Numbered from the stretch's first letter, positions 15,986 through 29,696 are shown. The stretch is 64,000 nucleotides of DNA from Apostichopus japonicus (GCF_037975245.1 NC_092571.1:25436564-25500563); one strand, 5' to 3'. Notes: generated by a model not told the origin, from the sequence alone. Numbers and translations: made by a program.

Positions 15986-16026
15986 ATAGGCCTATATATA
16001 TATATATATAGGCCTATATATATATA
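15986..16026. repeat. (TA)n punctuated by AGGCCT
   Basis: TATATA blocks separated by two AGGCCT hexamers; each block is itself palindromic. It abuts the 54-bp palindrome. Confidence 0.85.
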
Positions 16027-16079
16027 ACACAATTATCGCAAACAGATATATTAATATATCTGTTTGCGATAATTGTGTT
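16026..16079. repeat. Perfect 54-bp palindrome
   Basis: AACACAATTATCGCAAACAG, then ATATATTAATATAT, then CTGTTTGCGATAATTGTGTT read identically on both strands with no spacer; the dyad centre lies between 16052 and 16053. It sits directly after a (TA)n array punctuated by AGGCCT. The non-repetitive arms show it is not merely a TA repeat. Confidence 0.95.
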
Positions 16080-18649
16080 TTATTATTATTGAAAAGTTAG
16101 CGAAACACCAATTTATGTATAGAATAACTATGCCATGTGGGGGAGGGGTTAGGTGAAGGGGTTTGGGTAAATGGGTGTGAAGGGGTGTGAGGGTGCAACA
16201 TTCGGTGTTCTCGTCCTCGTTCTAGTCTTAACATTCTAGTACGGACCAGAATGGCAAACAAATTCGTTCTCTCTCTGGCTGATACTTTTAAGTCTTGTAG
16301 AAATGACCCTATAAATATCTGAGGCTTATCAATTTAAGTGACTGGACTACTCAGTCTAATAGACAGACCATAAGGTCAGTAACAAAGCACTACAAAGCAA
16401 TACAAAGTACTTGAGGAAAACATAATGCTTTCATGGTATCAAATAACATGTTTAAGATAAGTAACAATTTGTTAAAGTACTAAACTGACACCTAGCCAAT
16501 TTGCCCCATATTCAGTACATTTGTTGTGTGTGATAATCTCATTCAATATATGTTGAAGACTTGTACAATGCAATTTCTTTGATGGGAGTTTCAGCTATTT
16601 TCATGATTTCTAATGCCTATTAGAGTGGTTAGGAAAATGGTGTTCATAGATGTCCGTAGACCTTTAAGTACAAATGGTGTTGCATGTCATCCAAAGGTGT
16701 TCTGTTATTTATATGAAGTTAAAAGAACATGTTTGGGTTCAAGCTATTGTAATTAAAAAAATAAATATTAACATTTACATAAACATTAGTGCTTGCACAT
16801 AGAAGCTAACTTCACCATCAATTTAGACTTAAAGGAGTAATCCGGATACTATATGCGTATTTTAAAGGTGCATATAATGTAAACCTCAACAGCTTGAGAG
16901 ACATAACTAAAGAAAAAAATGTTTTGGTTTTAATTGTTCTATGACTAAAACTTCTGCCTAAAGCTACTACCGTTTAACTTTCGATTCAAAGAGAATCGAA
17001 ACTGATGATATGTCGTAAAAGCTGTTACAAATGTAAATTTAAGAAATGAATCGATGCGTTTGTCTAAGGTACACACACAGTCATAGCTATTATGTGATCT
17101 AGATTCATACTAATTTCGTTCACAGATGTTTCCGCCACGCCGCCAGATGTGCTTTTAATTGATACATAAATAAATACAGCCGGCCTTATATCTTTTTTTT
17201 GGTGTATTTCTTTGGCGAAGGTACATGATAAAGCAAGGAGCCGGCTTCTTTTGATGGTATATTATACCTGCATAAAAACAGCAAGAAATTAAAATTGTCT
17301 GAATATAGACGAATATCACGCAGATACATCGAACATTACATACATGTGCAATCAACATTTTCGTCCCGGTTATTATTATTATTATATATTTTATTTTTTT
17401 CATATTATTTTATTTTGCAAACCAAGAAGACCTATCATACAGTATAGTTATAACACAACCTATTTCTCTGAGACATCATACACAGCAGGCAATATTTAAA
17501 AAACAGACCCCTCTAAAAATCTTTTTTTTTTTCCTTCTCGGTATAGAATCCGACCTAATGGCAGTATAAACTCTCCGGTTATCACCCAGGACAGAGGCAA
17601 AACTGTCGTCCGTTAGTCTGCTAACGCGCGTACCCCCAAGAGCGCGAACCGATATTGATAAAGAGGGCTTTCACCTAATAACGTCGTTATATGTGTATGA
17701 CATTCATTTGCTTGCGTCCTGTTATAAACCCGAACAAGTACCAAGTGGCATATATGAAAAGAATTGGGACTGATGGAGTCAGTCATTAACAAACAAGAAG
17801 GGAAAACACACATTGCCAAAAAAAAAAAAAAAAAAATTATTGCGTATGTATGTACGACTGACTGCATCGCGGTGTAATATTCGAGAAAATTTATATAGCG
17901 CAGAAATAAGAGGTGTAGATGGGGAAAAGTTAATTTGGAGAGAGATTTCTTAGATAGACGTCCGCCTGCGCAAAAAGTACTCAACACAGCCTATAATATT
18001 ACGCCTCTTGGTTAGTGTAAAATACTAATTGCACGTGACAATTTCTTCCAAGTTTCATAGGACGAAGTGGTATAATAAGGGCGTGAGGAATAGATAAGTT
18101 GTGAAAAGTCGTTTCGGTATAATTTGAAACATCCACGACGTCAGTGGTTGCCAGATAATATTGATGGCTTGTATACTTTCGTAACATGTGTTACATTTAT
18201 GATCAGTTGCTACTGAGAAGGATCGACCTACCAACAAACAGAAATGACTAAACACACAATTCTATGCATAATGATTGACTGTATTAACCAGACTACTATA
18301 AAAGTTACACCATTTCGTCCACATTTTAACAGAAAGTGGATGACACTTTACTGTTAACGCTTAAATCTGCAATCTGAATCATCTTTACAAGGCAAATACT
18401 TACTATACAGGGACAGTTGTTTAGACTCCTAACCAGTTGAAACAGCATTGCGAGTAATGAATTCGTCTGTTAGTAATTATTCCATAGTAGTATATGCTGA
18501 GACTAACATGTGTTACGGTGTTATAACACACTTCCATTTATACTGATTAACGGCTGCTTCTTATTCACAGTACAAACTGATCAAGCTATGTACGTTGGGT
18601 GCAATAATGAATGATAGCCTCTCTATGTACTTTCCATCCACATATATTA
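16080..18649. other. Non-coding gap
   Basis: G-rich GGTGTGA-type tract at 16140-16192, a TTAAAGGAGTAATCCGG at about 16830 that resembles a MITE end, an A-run near 17818-17836. No exon supported. Confidence 0.55.
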
Positions 18650-18719
18650 AACATATATAACATATATAAAACATACATATATAACATATATAAAACATAT
18701 ATATAACATTTATAAAACA
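18650..18719 (+). repeat. AT-rich minisatellite, unit about 24 bp, three copies
   Basis: Three imperfect copies of ACATATATAACATATATAAA plus ACAT. Confidence 0.8.
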
Positions 18720-21316
18720 GAGTCAGTAGGAATTAAAACATGACTTTAAAAAATAGATTAAACGACCAACTTGTACAGAAAATTAAAATTCCAAAATCGA
18801 TTGAAAGTATGCGTGTGAACTTAATTTGGCCCGAAACGTAAGCAAGAGAAGTTAATTCTATTTTGATCTGATCCCTTTAGATGTTCAACCGGTAAGATTT
18901 AAATTAACTATAGGTTGAACAAGCTTATACGTCCGGTTTTCGACGTTAGTTCCATTTTGCTATCAAAGAAGAAACCAAATTTCTTTCTCCTTCGAAGGTG
19001 CGTGTAATGGATGTACAGAAACGTCTGGTGGAAATAATTTTTCTTTCGTCTATGCAATTTGCGTTTTGTAGAGTCCAATCCTCCAACTGCGCACCGCAGT
19101 GGAGCAGTTGGCGATGTGTGCAAACTCCCGCTGGACACAAAGTACACAGACTGAATAAAACGATGTATACCCACTGAGCAAGGTGGGTACCATGTACAGC
19201 TACGGGGTATTTGGAACGACCATTTATCGAGAATATTCATTCTCATTTCATCAATAGGAAACAAAGTCATTCACTTTTTCTAGAACAATAGGTCACGTGA
19301 GTGATATAGTACACATTGAATATTCAATATCAATATTTTAGACTTATCAAGTTGCCGTTTAAATTATCATAATGATTCATTTGAGTACGGTAATGTCATG
19401 CAGGTCTTAAAACTCATGCAGGTCTTAAACTCAAGAAATTGATTTTGATTATCAAAACAGCTTGATAAAATGTTTCCTTGTTTTGAGATGAAAAATGTGA
19501 TCACATCATTAAACAAGAAGTCTGCCGAGCCAGACTTTATCGATTTGTGTACACAGCGACGTTTTCTGAAAATACGAAAAAATACAGAAATTTACAATAG
19601 ACCTTTTTTTCCGCCCTATACATGCAAAACATTTCAGTTCATTGATCCACTATATACAGTGCTTGTTTCCAGACTCGATATAGGTCTCTAACATTGACCA
19701 CTTTTTTTTAATAATTTGGCATGATAATAGGTACAAAAACAAATCATATGTAGGCTAGATGGGCAAAGTGCGGTAAATACTGGAACGATGTTTTTTTTGT
19801 TAGATTAATATATCATGTGAAAAAACGACGTTCAGTTAATGAACAAATGAATGCAGATCTCCATCGTATAGGGCGCTGTCATATCGATCCTATCTAGTTC
19901 CGCGAAACTTGACAAGCTGAAGTATCTGAAATCAGTGAGCATTCCTTTGAGGAATCTCCGACGGACACTTCTGGGCAAACTAAAATGGACATTCCCCAAT
20001 TCACAAGTAGTGTGACGTATTCCGGAGCTAACATATGGTTTTAACTCTCAAAACTAGTACAATTTTGGCCCAACGTTCGTTTTTGGCAACCTTACACAAG
20101 ACTGATCATCAACCAATCAGAATGCTTCTTTGACGTTTGCTCAATCACGTCAGTAAACATTGTATCGAAGTCTCCGAAATAAACTGTACATATACCTGCG
20201 TTTCCATATATTAATCAGAGACTCCCCTGGTTAATCACTAATGCTTTATATGTCGTTGGTAAGTTTTGAAGACTAGAGCTATTGAAAGATATATTTCCAC
20301 AGGTAGCTCATAGATTGAGATAGACCTAACCTTTGGAGATCATGTAAACAGTATAGATCAGGCGCATTGCGCCTCGGATGAAACGTTGAAGACCCCCCAT
20401 GATGCATACTTTTATGAAATTGTGCACAGGTCCTATACATGTGATTGGATATTTCAAAATATTTAAGATTGTCAAACAGACAGCATATTGCCTGTTTTCT
20501 TTCCTTTTTTATATGTTAGAAAGATATGTGCTTTTTACTTTTACCAAAATCGTGCAGACCTTAAGTGGTCTTCTTTGCACGGTCCGTGTCAGTGTTAACA
20601 TTTAGCCTATACTCAGCATTGTCGTTACGTTAATGCGTAAGTAAAGGAACCCACATCCGCTAAACAGTAATTGTTTGCTATGTTTGTTGCTGTTACCAAA
20701 CAAGGAGGTTACATAAGCCTAGCATTTAAATAGGTTATTATATATAAGCCTTGTATACCATGCATATTTGTATGTTTGTTTACAATATAGGAAAGCTTAG
20801 GCCTAGCTTTATTACTTAATGTGTTAGCCAAGAAACCCGACAGAAGTAATTGTTCATCGCCTTAAATTGATTCATCATCTGTGTTGTAGATTCTGCAAAC
20901 ACCACATCAGCTGTTTTAAAACTATTGGTAAGACTACTAAAGATTGCTGATGAATTCAATCAAATTATTGTCATAGACGTTTGACTTGATTAATTTCGAC
21001 GGAGAGACTCGTCAACGTGGCTCCGAAGATGGCCTAAGTCTCATACAACTATTTAGTCCAGTTCATCAGGGGAAAGAATACGTAAAAGTGCGATCGGTTA
21101 CTCACCCTGCATATGCAATCTGTATAAACACATTTTGTTCCGTACAAACATGTAAGTTACATGAATTACATACGCGGTCCTAAAATCAATTGGCTTACAC
21201 TAGCAAAGTATATGTAACCGTTTTGATACATAGTTCTCGCAAGTATCAATTACGCGAAGAAAAAAACTTACCGTACTTTGAACACAAATAACATCGGTAT
21301 TTTTTTTACTTAAAAG
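18720..21316. other. Non-coding gap
   Basis: Mostly unique AT-rich sequence; a short tandem (TCATGCAGGTCTTAAA twice) at 19396-19430. Confidence 0.55.
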
Positions 21317-21641
21317 CAGTGGCGTATAGCTATGGTTGCAGGGCCCCAGCATTCGAGAGTGGGAATTGGAAGGGCCCTTTACCCTTTTTTCATCTCAACG
21401 CCATTTAATCAAATGTGGCACTATAGAGAAGGTAAACTGATGGACATGTTTTTGAAATGTTCAGTTAAAATGTCAACTAGAAAGGGAAGGTTTGTGAACC
21501 TAAAACATATTATGACATAGGCATATTATCAAATTTCGATGCACAAAACTGACTGTCAGTTGAGTTCCGTCGGTTCAAACGTTCGGACATCGGGGGCCTT
21601 AGTTCAATGACCTGTCCGAACCGCCTATAACTACGCCTCTG
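21317..21641. mobile_element. Degenerate hAT-like non-autonomous element
   Basis: Starts CAGTGGCGTATAGCTATGG and ends CCGCCTATAACTACGCCTCTG. The inverted ends agree at most of the first 18 positions and have the C-A-G-N-G-G-C-G-T-A form common in hAT elements. GGGCCCC and GGGGCCT blocks sit just inside each end. No clear 8-bp duplication remains (CTTAAAAG versus CATGCCTT), so it is older, or a boundary has eroded. The interior open frames are shadows. Confidence 0.55.
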
Positions 21642-24481
21642 CATGCCTTTATATTTATAAACAGATCCACAATACCCATGAAGAAAACAGCCAGTTTTCC
21701 TCTTAGCTATTTATAGAAGTTTTTGTTTACAGTTAACCTCAGTGGTACACTATTTATGTATATTGGTGATCCGGGAATTAGCCTATAACGCGAATTTCTA
21801 AAAAAGGAGGGTGTATATAATGTTAGAAATTTTTGGTTTACCAGATGAAATTATACTATAGTTATCATATCTATAACTATATGCTAAAAGGAAAGATTTG
21901 GACCTAATCAAAAAAAAAATCAAGTCGGTTATTTTTGCACATTTGTGTCATACTATCATACCGTATGATGTATAGTTTCATAATTAATATTATATATCAT
22001 GAGGTTATTCAGTAAACTGCGGTGAGGAGTGGGGGGGGGGGTGGGAGGGGCGTGCAGGTCGAACACCAAACTAATAGTTCTGTGCAATTTCAACAACAAT
22101 AAACGGATTTATATATCATTTCTGAAAATAAGAAAGAGAATGTTTCAGTATCAAGTAAGTTCTATGGATTTGATTATAAAACTAACCTCAAATAAATCAT
22201 TTAAGCAATATTTTTCTAATTTCTGCATTAGTACCTCATGTTTCACCACCGATAACCGGTTTTTTTTCCCGCTCTTGTTTGCATATTCTTTCCATCTAGG
22301 GTTAAAGGTTTTAGGTAAAGTCTTGCATCCGTGAAGATAAACTTGAAACGTGACTTTGGGTTGTTAGTCTTTATGAGTTGTAGATGTTTTTTTTTATATA
22401 TTTTTTCATTCTGAAAGATTGTCATTTCTCTCGCGAAAAAGGTATTTATTTACATCTGTGCCACCGTCAATGATTTATCTGTACAGTTAGTTACGCCATA
22501 TTAAGAATCTTTATTTACATAAGGACTAACAAACAAAAACGTGCCACTTAACGATCAAATCTCATTCAATTTTACTTAGACTAATCATTAAGAAGATTAC
22601 AAATCTAAACTGCGTTTAAAAACGACAGTTTGTATACGTCACTCATGCAAAAGGCGGGTAAAACGGTAAATATAATGCAGAACCTATACTTTATGCCGTC
22701 GAGACATTTTCATGTCGTTCAAGGTCAGCCCGTCCTACTTCTGATGTAAACCTTTCTTGGGTGGTAAAGAAGATCACAGAGGTGCATGGGGGAGGGGGGG
22801 GGGGTGGGGGTGTACTGCTTGAATTTTGCACACTTTGGTGCAGGGGTGTGGCTATATAAGTTAACTAATGTGGCAAAGTCGACCGAACAGCCCATGATCT
22901 TGATGCAAAACTGAAAACCTTGAGTAATTCTGACAAGTTTTAACGGTTAATATTCGATGTTGTGTATTGATTATTCAGTCATACTATTGATTTTCAGTGT
23001 ATTGTCTTGTATCCTTGAGGCAGATATAGATATACAGATATATGTATACTGATCCAAGTTTCTCGATGATTCCGAGAAAATAAATAAAATATTACGAAAG
23101 AAAGTGACCTATAAAACTCTGTTTTAATCTGTCTTTAGCAAACATGAAGAAGTTGAGCCTTAGTTTAATCTATATTTGAAGTTCGCCAGTCGATAGCTAA
23201 ATACAATGATATCTTTAAGGACATAATACGAAACTTCGCAATGTCTAAGCTGAGTAATATTAGAGTATCTTTGGTAAATGTTAATTTGTTTTACCTTCGT
23301 GGGGCCTACGTCGTATGCACTACAAGCTGATAACCCGACCCCACCCCCCTCCTTCCCCCCAACCTCCCAACTGGTTAATGGGTGAGAGTAGTGATTGAAA
23401 AACGCCTCTTTTCTCAGAGTAGGAAGCCTTGAACAGTCAGAGCTGACCCCGTACAGTCTGCAGTATAATGACAAATCTTGAGGCGATGTAGTTCTGGTTA
23501 ACTTAAACTTTTGATTCGAAAATAAAATATATTACTTTTTTATTCAATCCGTTTAGATTGGACAATAATTCTAACTTGGTCGATAGTCTTGCAGATTAGT
23601 GTTTTACTGATGTCTACGATTAATTGAAAGAAAAACTGTCTACCATATATGCTAGAAAGTAAAAAAATGGTCACCGATGAACACACTTCAACCATCATTT
23701 TACTGCCAAATTCATCTTTCTGGGGGTAAGTTCAAAGGGTAGAACCTTCATATACGTTATGTAATATTCAGCAAGCGGACATGTTTTGAAGACAAAATCA
23801 ATCATTGTTTGTAGCAAGAGAATTCAAATTGTATAACTGAGCCAGTACTTCTTATGTTCAACAAGCATATGCAAAGGATATAAAAGGATAGGCCACAAAG
23901 GCTAACATGGTCACATAATGTACATAGAAACTACTACTGTATATAGTCTTAGATATACTCTATATGCATTCAGTTGGCGCTACTCTCATTCAAATCTTTC
24001 CCAATGCGACCAATTTATAAGTTTACCCAATATTTATACTGTAACGTCTATGGAAATTGGATGCACGCGTCCGACTACAATGTACCCCAGGCGGTGCCCA
24101 CTCTGAGATAGCGAGTCAACCACATACACACTGTTCGTGACCTCCATACATTTCCGATTATGTTGTCAAATCTCGAATCGAAAATAGCCCTGGGACCTAA
24201 ATTTTTCAGGCTCGTCCGCATATAACATTGACGAAAACGAAGCGTGTATTAATTCGACTTCTTGGATATATAGGCCACAGGAGTGAACTATACATGAGCT
24301 AAACAAGAAATCCCTGTGTTGTCGCATAAACCACTAAAAACATAGATTTACATCGTTCTCTTGGTTCTCTCTCTCTCCCTCACTTTTTTCTTTCTTTCTT
24401 TCTTCGTTTTATCTTTCTTTGTTGGGTTACTTTAGATGATCACATGTAGATATGGTCAAAGACATTTTAGAGATGTTCAAC
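21642..24481. other. Non-coding gap
   Basis: G-runs at 22030-22040 and 22794-22803, and a possible single hAT-like terminus CAGGGGTGTGGCTA near 22841. No partner end found. Confidence 0.5.
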
Positions 24482-24640
24482 ATTATTATGATTATGATTA
24501 TGATTACGATTATGATTATTATGATTATTATGATTATGATTTTTTATTTTTTATTATTATTATTATTATGATTACGATTATTATTATGATTATGATTACG
24601 ATTATGATTATGATTATTATGATTATTATGATTATTTTTA

Positions 24641-24696
<56 letters not shown>

Positions 24697-24712
24697 GATT
24701 ATTATTATTTAC
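24482..24712 (+). repeat. (ATT/GATTAT)n array
   Basis: ATT and GATTAT units in blocks, ending in about 17 pure ATT units. The Tyr/Asp open frame is an artefact. Confidence 0.93.
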
Positions 24713-25756
24713 TTCTTTTATATGTCTTTTTTTTCTGATATAACGAAAGAAAGACTTTAGAAGAAAGAGATTAGTTTGGATGATGCGAAAGAAAGAAAAC
24801 ACAATAAACAACATGCTGTTACACTTACATTAAAAAACAAAACAATTGTGACAAATAAATCCCGCAAGAGCAAAGAAATGGCAAGGTATTAATGTTAAAT
24901 ACCGGTACAGTCACATGGCGATAAGATATGATTATAACAGTGACTATATAACTGAGTAGGCTACCCCCTTTAAAGTGTGACAGACAGACAGCCATTTTGT
25001 TGACTATCTTTCACGCTGTCAGCTAAGTAATGAAGACAACTTAAACCTGTCAAATGTATATATATATATATAGCCTATATACACACACACATATATATGT
25101 CTCACTCAGGTGTACCACAGTCTTGCAGCACACTGTATATGAGCATACGTAGTGAGTAATATATGTCTATACATACGCCAAAGACGACCTATCGCCTTTA
25201 AACGAACCTTATACTTTATTTACATCGAGGTCAGTTTTGTTTAACTCGGCTTACCTACCAAACCATGTTGAATACTATATGCGGTCATGTGTACTTCTGC
25301 TGGGTAGTATATATACCACATTATATATACACGCATGGTTGGAAGTAGTTAATCGTACTTTTGTCTTTCTCTACTCTTTTCTATTGCTCTGAAATCAGCA
25401 ACGGAAAATATATTTTTTATGCCATATACGAGTCTGTATTTCGTGCGACTAGTCGACCTTGGGCTTTAAAATGAAGCAGTGAAAGAGGAAGATGGGGAGA
25501 AAAATTCACCTCATATAGTCTTTAGATCCAACCATTAGTTAAAATGTAAAAAGAGATAAGAAAAAACAAATTTGACGATTCAATTGATTAAGGGGAAAGG
25601 TAAATGGTGAGTGATCAATTTTAATTTAGGAAGCGACGAGAGAGATAGAGAGAGAAATATTGTAGGCCTATATTGTAGTACTTATTGAATAAATTTTTCG
25701 TCTTTCATGGAAACTAGTGCGCACACACACACGCATACACGCACACACACACATGT
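24713..25756. other. Non-coding gap
   Basis: Small TATAGCC array at 25058 and (CA)n at 25724-25753; otherwise nothing. Confidence 0.55.
25058..25101 (+). repeat. (TA)n with AGCC, then (AC)n
   Basis: TATATATA-TAGCCTATATAC-ACACACAC-ATATATA; a small relative of the TATAGCC arrays. Confidence 0.75.
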
Positions 25757-25933
25757 TTGTATTACATTCAGACCGAGGACCCCATTGTATTTTCCATTGT
25801 TCAAATCCACGTACCCTAACCTTCACAATACCCCCATACAATAGAATTCTTCCGAGGACGTGGTGATTCTATAGAAATTACAATCGAGGACCTGAAATTC
25901 TTTTGTTAAAGTCCTCGGTCAGAATACAAAACA
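25757..25933. mobile_element. Foldback element between CA repeats
   Basis: The left arm (GTATTACATTCAGACCGAGGAC, to 25780) and the right arm (GTCCTCGGTCAGAATAC, from 25911) are inverted repeats differing by a small indel. Further GAGGAC copies lie inside. About 175 bp in total are flanked on both sides by (CA)n-rich DNA. No open frame. It is probably a MITE that inserted in, or carries, CA repeats. Confidence 0.6.
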
Positions 25934-26483
25934 AACGCACACATACACACACGCATACATCTATACACTTTAAAAAACCATATATATATTCAAAATAATT
26001 TCGTTAGAACAGAGAGAGACCCCGAATATGGTCTCCTACTCTGTGTTGAAATACTAACACTCCTTTATTGTTAAGTATGTACGATCTGAAAATTAACAGC
26101 ACTGTGGGAACTGATTTCTTGCATGTACCTATTATGTGAACTCCCCTGGTGATTTCCTGTACATTCCTACGTAGAAAAGCTAATATTGATGTAGCAATGT
26201 GTCTAACTATATGCATGTGTAACCCATTATTATGATAACCGTTGTAAACGGGAAAGTCCTTTTCGTTTACGAATGTATCTACATACGTGTGTTTCACCAC
26301 TCACCAAGACATGGATATAGTCATCGGTAGAAAGAAGCTATGATATCTGTCTATAAATGGAATTTTAAAAACTGTCAGTACTTCTGCAAACGTCTTTCTG
26401 TAATTACCAACTTCTAAAAGGTGACAAAATAGGTTCTGATCATCCAAAAATAATAAATAAAAAAAAAGTATGGGGGGATGTAT
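25934..26483. other. Non-coding gap
   Basis: CA-rich start, then AT-rich sequence. Nothing recognised. Confidence 0.55.
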
Positions 26484-26825
26484 CTATTTGCTTAACCGCA
26501 AAATGGATATCCCACTGGTAGATAGGGGGTAACGAAAGTTCGTCGACATGAATTGTAATTGGTCGGAACCAAATACGTTAAGACCAAGTTCACTAACCGA
26601 TGTTATCCAACTACTCAGCTCGGCAAGGAGGCCACCTAAATCAAGGAAGCCTTCACGGGACGTAAATGTCGCAATGTAAAGAAAACCATTTCCTGACAAA
26701 TACACAGTGAGGAATACAAGGAAAAAACTGGTTGCGCAATCTGAAACTGACCGTGGCATTTCTCGCGGCTTAAAAATAATATAACCATCAACTAAGTCGT
26801 TTCCAAACATTATATGTAAACCCAT
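26484..26825 (-). CDS. Open segment resembling a POT/PTR2-type transporter exon or remnant
   Basis: A minus-strand open frame of 113 codons contains two hydrophobic stretches (about residues 32-53, TSFFLVFLTVYLSGNGFLYIAT, and about 65-82). The string ELGLNVFGSDQLQ follows. In proton-coupled oligopeptide transporters (SLC15, PTR2 family) a conserved G-x-N-V-x-x-FG-x-DQ sequence follows the fourth membrane helix, and this looks like a partial match. The surrounding DNA is somewhat more GC-rich than background. I see no flanking exons with the first PTR2 signature and no clean splice borders; a GT occurs after the FRYPLST codons. It may be an isolated exon, a pseudogene or coincidence. Confidence 0.25.
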   Translation of the reverse strand: MGLHIMFGNDLVDGYIIFKPREMPRSVSDCATSFFLVFLTVYLSGNGFLYIATFTSREGFLDLGGLLAELSSWITSVSELGLNVFGSDQLQFMSTNFRYPLSTSGISILRLSK

Positions 26826-29696
26826 ATTTCCTTCTTTTGAAACACATGCAGGGAAAGGGAGTTATCGTGTACGGGAATGAAACGGCTAGGCTATGGTTTA
26901 CATGACATTGAATGTGTGGTAGGCTTTGCTTCACGGTTAAAGTTTGTTTTGAAAAAAGTCGCAGACTATAGTTCAATATTTTATGCATGTTTCATGACGT
27001 CACTGCAATAAACAGAACACGTTTCTGTGTTAATCTTTCTGATTGCAATGAATAGTGAGTTACAGATTCACCTACCTGCTTAAAGTTACACTTCATTTAG
27101 TATTCAACATCGCCATAAGACTAATCCCATATACAGAGCTGGTATATTTGTCTTAACTTAAAGCAATGTGATATTTCGTCTTGACTTAAGAGCGGTAATT
27201 AACGTCAAAAGACGAAAGTCGATGATCATCTGATTTTGAAATCGTTCCTCAGCAAAAAAAAAAAAAAAAGATGAAAAATGAAAAAACAAAAACATACCAG
27301 GCTTTAAAGAACAAATTCATTCAAATTTACTTAGTGTTTCTAGACGGGTAATTTGTGAAATGGCCACGTGTCGCTCTCAGTAATTGACAGAAATCATTAG
27401 TAGATTAAACTTTCAAGGTATACCAGTGACAAAAACCCGTTAGAAAAGACAATTCAGAATTAAATAAAGTTAAAAAAAAAGGGGGACGTTAGCACCTCAC
27501 CAGTTTGGCAAGGTTGTTTTATGCTTCAGGAAATTATTTCTTTAGTATATGGACAAGGTATTTTTTGTTAAAAAGAGGGCATTAAAACACTTGTTTTCCG
27601 AATCTTCTAGAAAACATCCAGATGAAATTTCAGCATTTAAGGCAATTTGACAATGATGTGGTTCAAGGACAATGTTACTTCACAACTCAGGCAGATCAAA
27701 ATATACGGTACGTACAGTAGCAGGGACGGGGGGGGGGGGTGTACGCAATGAGGCTGTAGGGAGAGGAATGGAAGGGACGAGAGAAGGGACAGGGACAGGG
27801 ACACCAACACACACACAATTACACTTTCCCCATATAGGACTCATCCACTTTCCCGAGCCTATACTAATGTTATACCGTGTTAGGTAACATTTGCACACGT
27901 GGAATACGCTTTGTGAGACTTGCCGTACTTTATGGAAGACAAGAATGAAGAAATGTTTTTTTTGCTTTTTTCCTTTCTTTTCTTTTCTTTTTGCGATAGC
28001 ACTCTTTAATCGCACAACTTAATATAAGAAACAATGGTGACCGTAAAAGGAGGGGGTGCGGGAGCTTAGGGGCCATGCCACCCACTTTCCATTGTCAGTC
28101 GGGTTGTGGGGAATGTTTCAGTCGGGGATTTCTTACTTCAGCCAAGCAAGAATTTGATCACTGATAAGGGCGTATACCCCTATTCAACCACACACACACA
28201 GGTTCTATTTTTTTTTATAATATGTGGGAATTAATTGCAAAGTCACAGTTTCATACCTCAACTAAAAGGGATACTTTTCTTTTCCCAAAAAAGAAATGTT
28301 TGCAGTTCTTTGGAATTGTAACATTTTCTTCCTGTTAATATGAAATTTTAATATAAATGTACAAAAGAGGAATTTGTCCTATTTTGTTCAGCTAACAATA
28401 TAACTTTCAGCATATGGGTTTTCACTTCCCCTCGCCCTCCCTCCCTCCCTTCTCCCCCCCCCCCCCCCTTCAAAAATAACTTTTTTTCCTTTTCTTTTTT
28501 AAATCTCGTGTTTTCTGAGTAAATATGTGTCTGAAACTGATGTTTTACCATTTCAAATATTTAATAATATCTTTACACAATTTCGATACAAATGTTAACC
28601 AGGTTGGTGGAAACCGCGGCCTGAATTCCAAGACTTTTTACTTTAGTGGTACACGTTCTTACAAGAACCTTAGGGTGTTTAACGTAGACACCTGTGGTAT
28701 GTCAGTATGAGTGGCATTCAGCAATTTTAATCATTTAGGTCACATTATAATGAGTGTGCCATCGGTAAAATATTTTCAGAATAAATTCGGTTAAATGATG
28801 TTACTTGATGGGATCAGGGTTACCTAATTGTGGACGTGATGGGTACGTGACGTAATAGTCTCTATATTATTTTATATTTTTGCAAAATTGAGTATCGAGG
28901 ATTCAGCTTTTTTTTCTTCTATTCAACCGAAGTATAACTTAATGTTTCAAGAGATATACAAATGTAGCGTGGGAGACAACACATTATTTTTTAACATCCC
29001 AAAATCTGGTTGGAGGCGAATGGCCCTTAAGAACCACCATTGTTTCCTCCTTCTGTGAAAATATGTTGGTATGATTTAATTTGCTTGTTCACTCCGTGTG
29101 CTGGCATGATTCAACGGACCTCAAACAGTGACGAGCCTGTGGACGATGGATTCGCCCGACGGGGTGTGGGGGCACTGTCCGCCATTATGTGAAAACACAG
29201 CTCCGATCACTGTATGGCTCAGGAGTAGGTCGTGATATGACCCGTGACCTGAAGACATACGGCCCTTACATATCGTGTTGTCTTACCCATGGCTAAAACA
29301 AGCCGTAAACTCAACATTACGATGTGTATCTGGTTTTTGCGTTACCAATTTATGCAGTGAATTAACGGTAATTGCTCTGTGTGAAATGATCAGGGCAAAA
29401 GCAGTTACCAATGCCGAAAAAGAAGAAAAAAACATGTGCGGATGGAATATATGTGTCATGGAGAAATATACTGACTGACTGACTTACTTAAATAAACAGA
29501 GAGATACTTTAAGTTCTTTAACATAGAACCTTGTTATGTCTGATACACTGGTATTGGATTATATATGTTACACATAAGGACGGAGGGACTGACTGTCCTA
29601 CCGACAGATGAACTGACTTACTTGCTAAAGTAAAGAGAGATATAATTTCATGTAGAATACCCTTGTCGGAACTCTGATAGTGGACAACATATACTG
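26826..29696. other. Non-coding gap
   Basis: A-runs near 27255 and 27470, a G11 run near 27728, a C15-type run near 28454. A GC-richer stretch at 29090-29200 has no recognisable product. Confidence 0.55.

Noticed and set aside
17613-17987. 124-codon minus-strand open frame
   Set aside because: Runs through an A18-type homopolymer and shows no domain pattern.
18908-19270. 120-codon minus-strand open frame
   Set aside because: No domain, no splice evidence.
22838-22860. CAGGGGTGTGGCTATA, possible left end of a hAT element
   Set aside because: No matching right end or target duplication found within a few kb.
24436-24738. Tyr/Asp-rich open frame; poly-Asn frame at 49413-49619
   Set aside because: Translations of ATT and AAT arrays.
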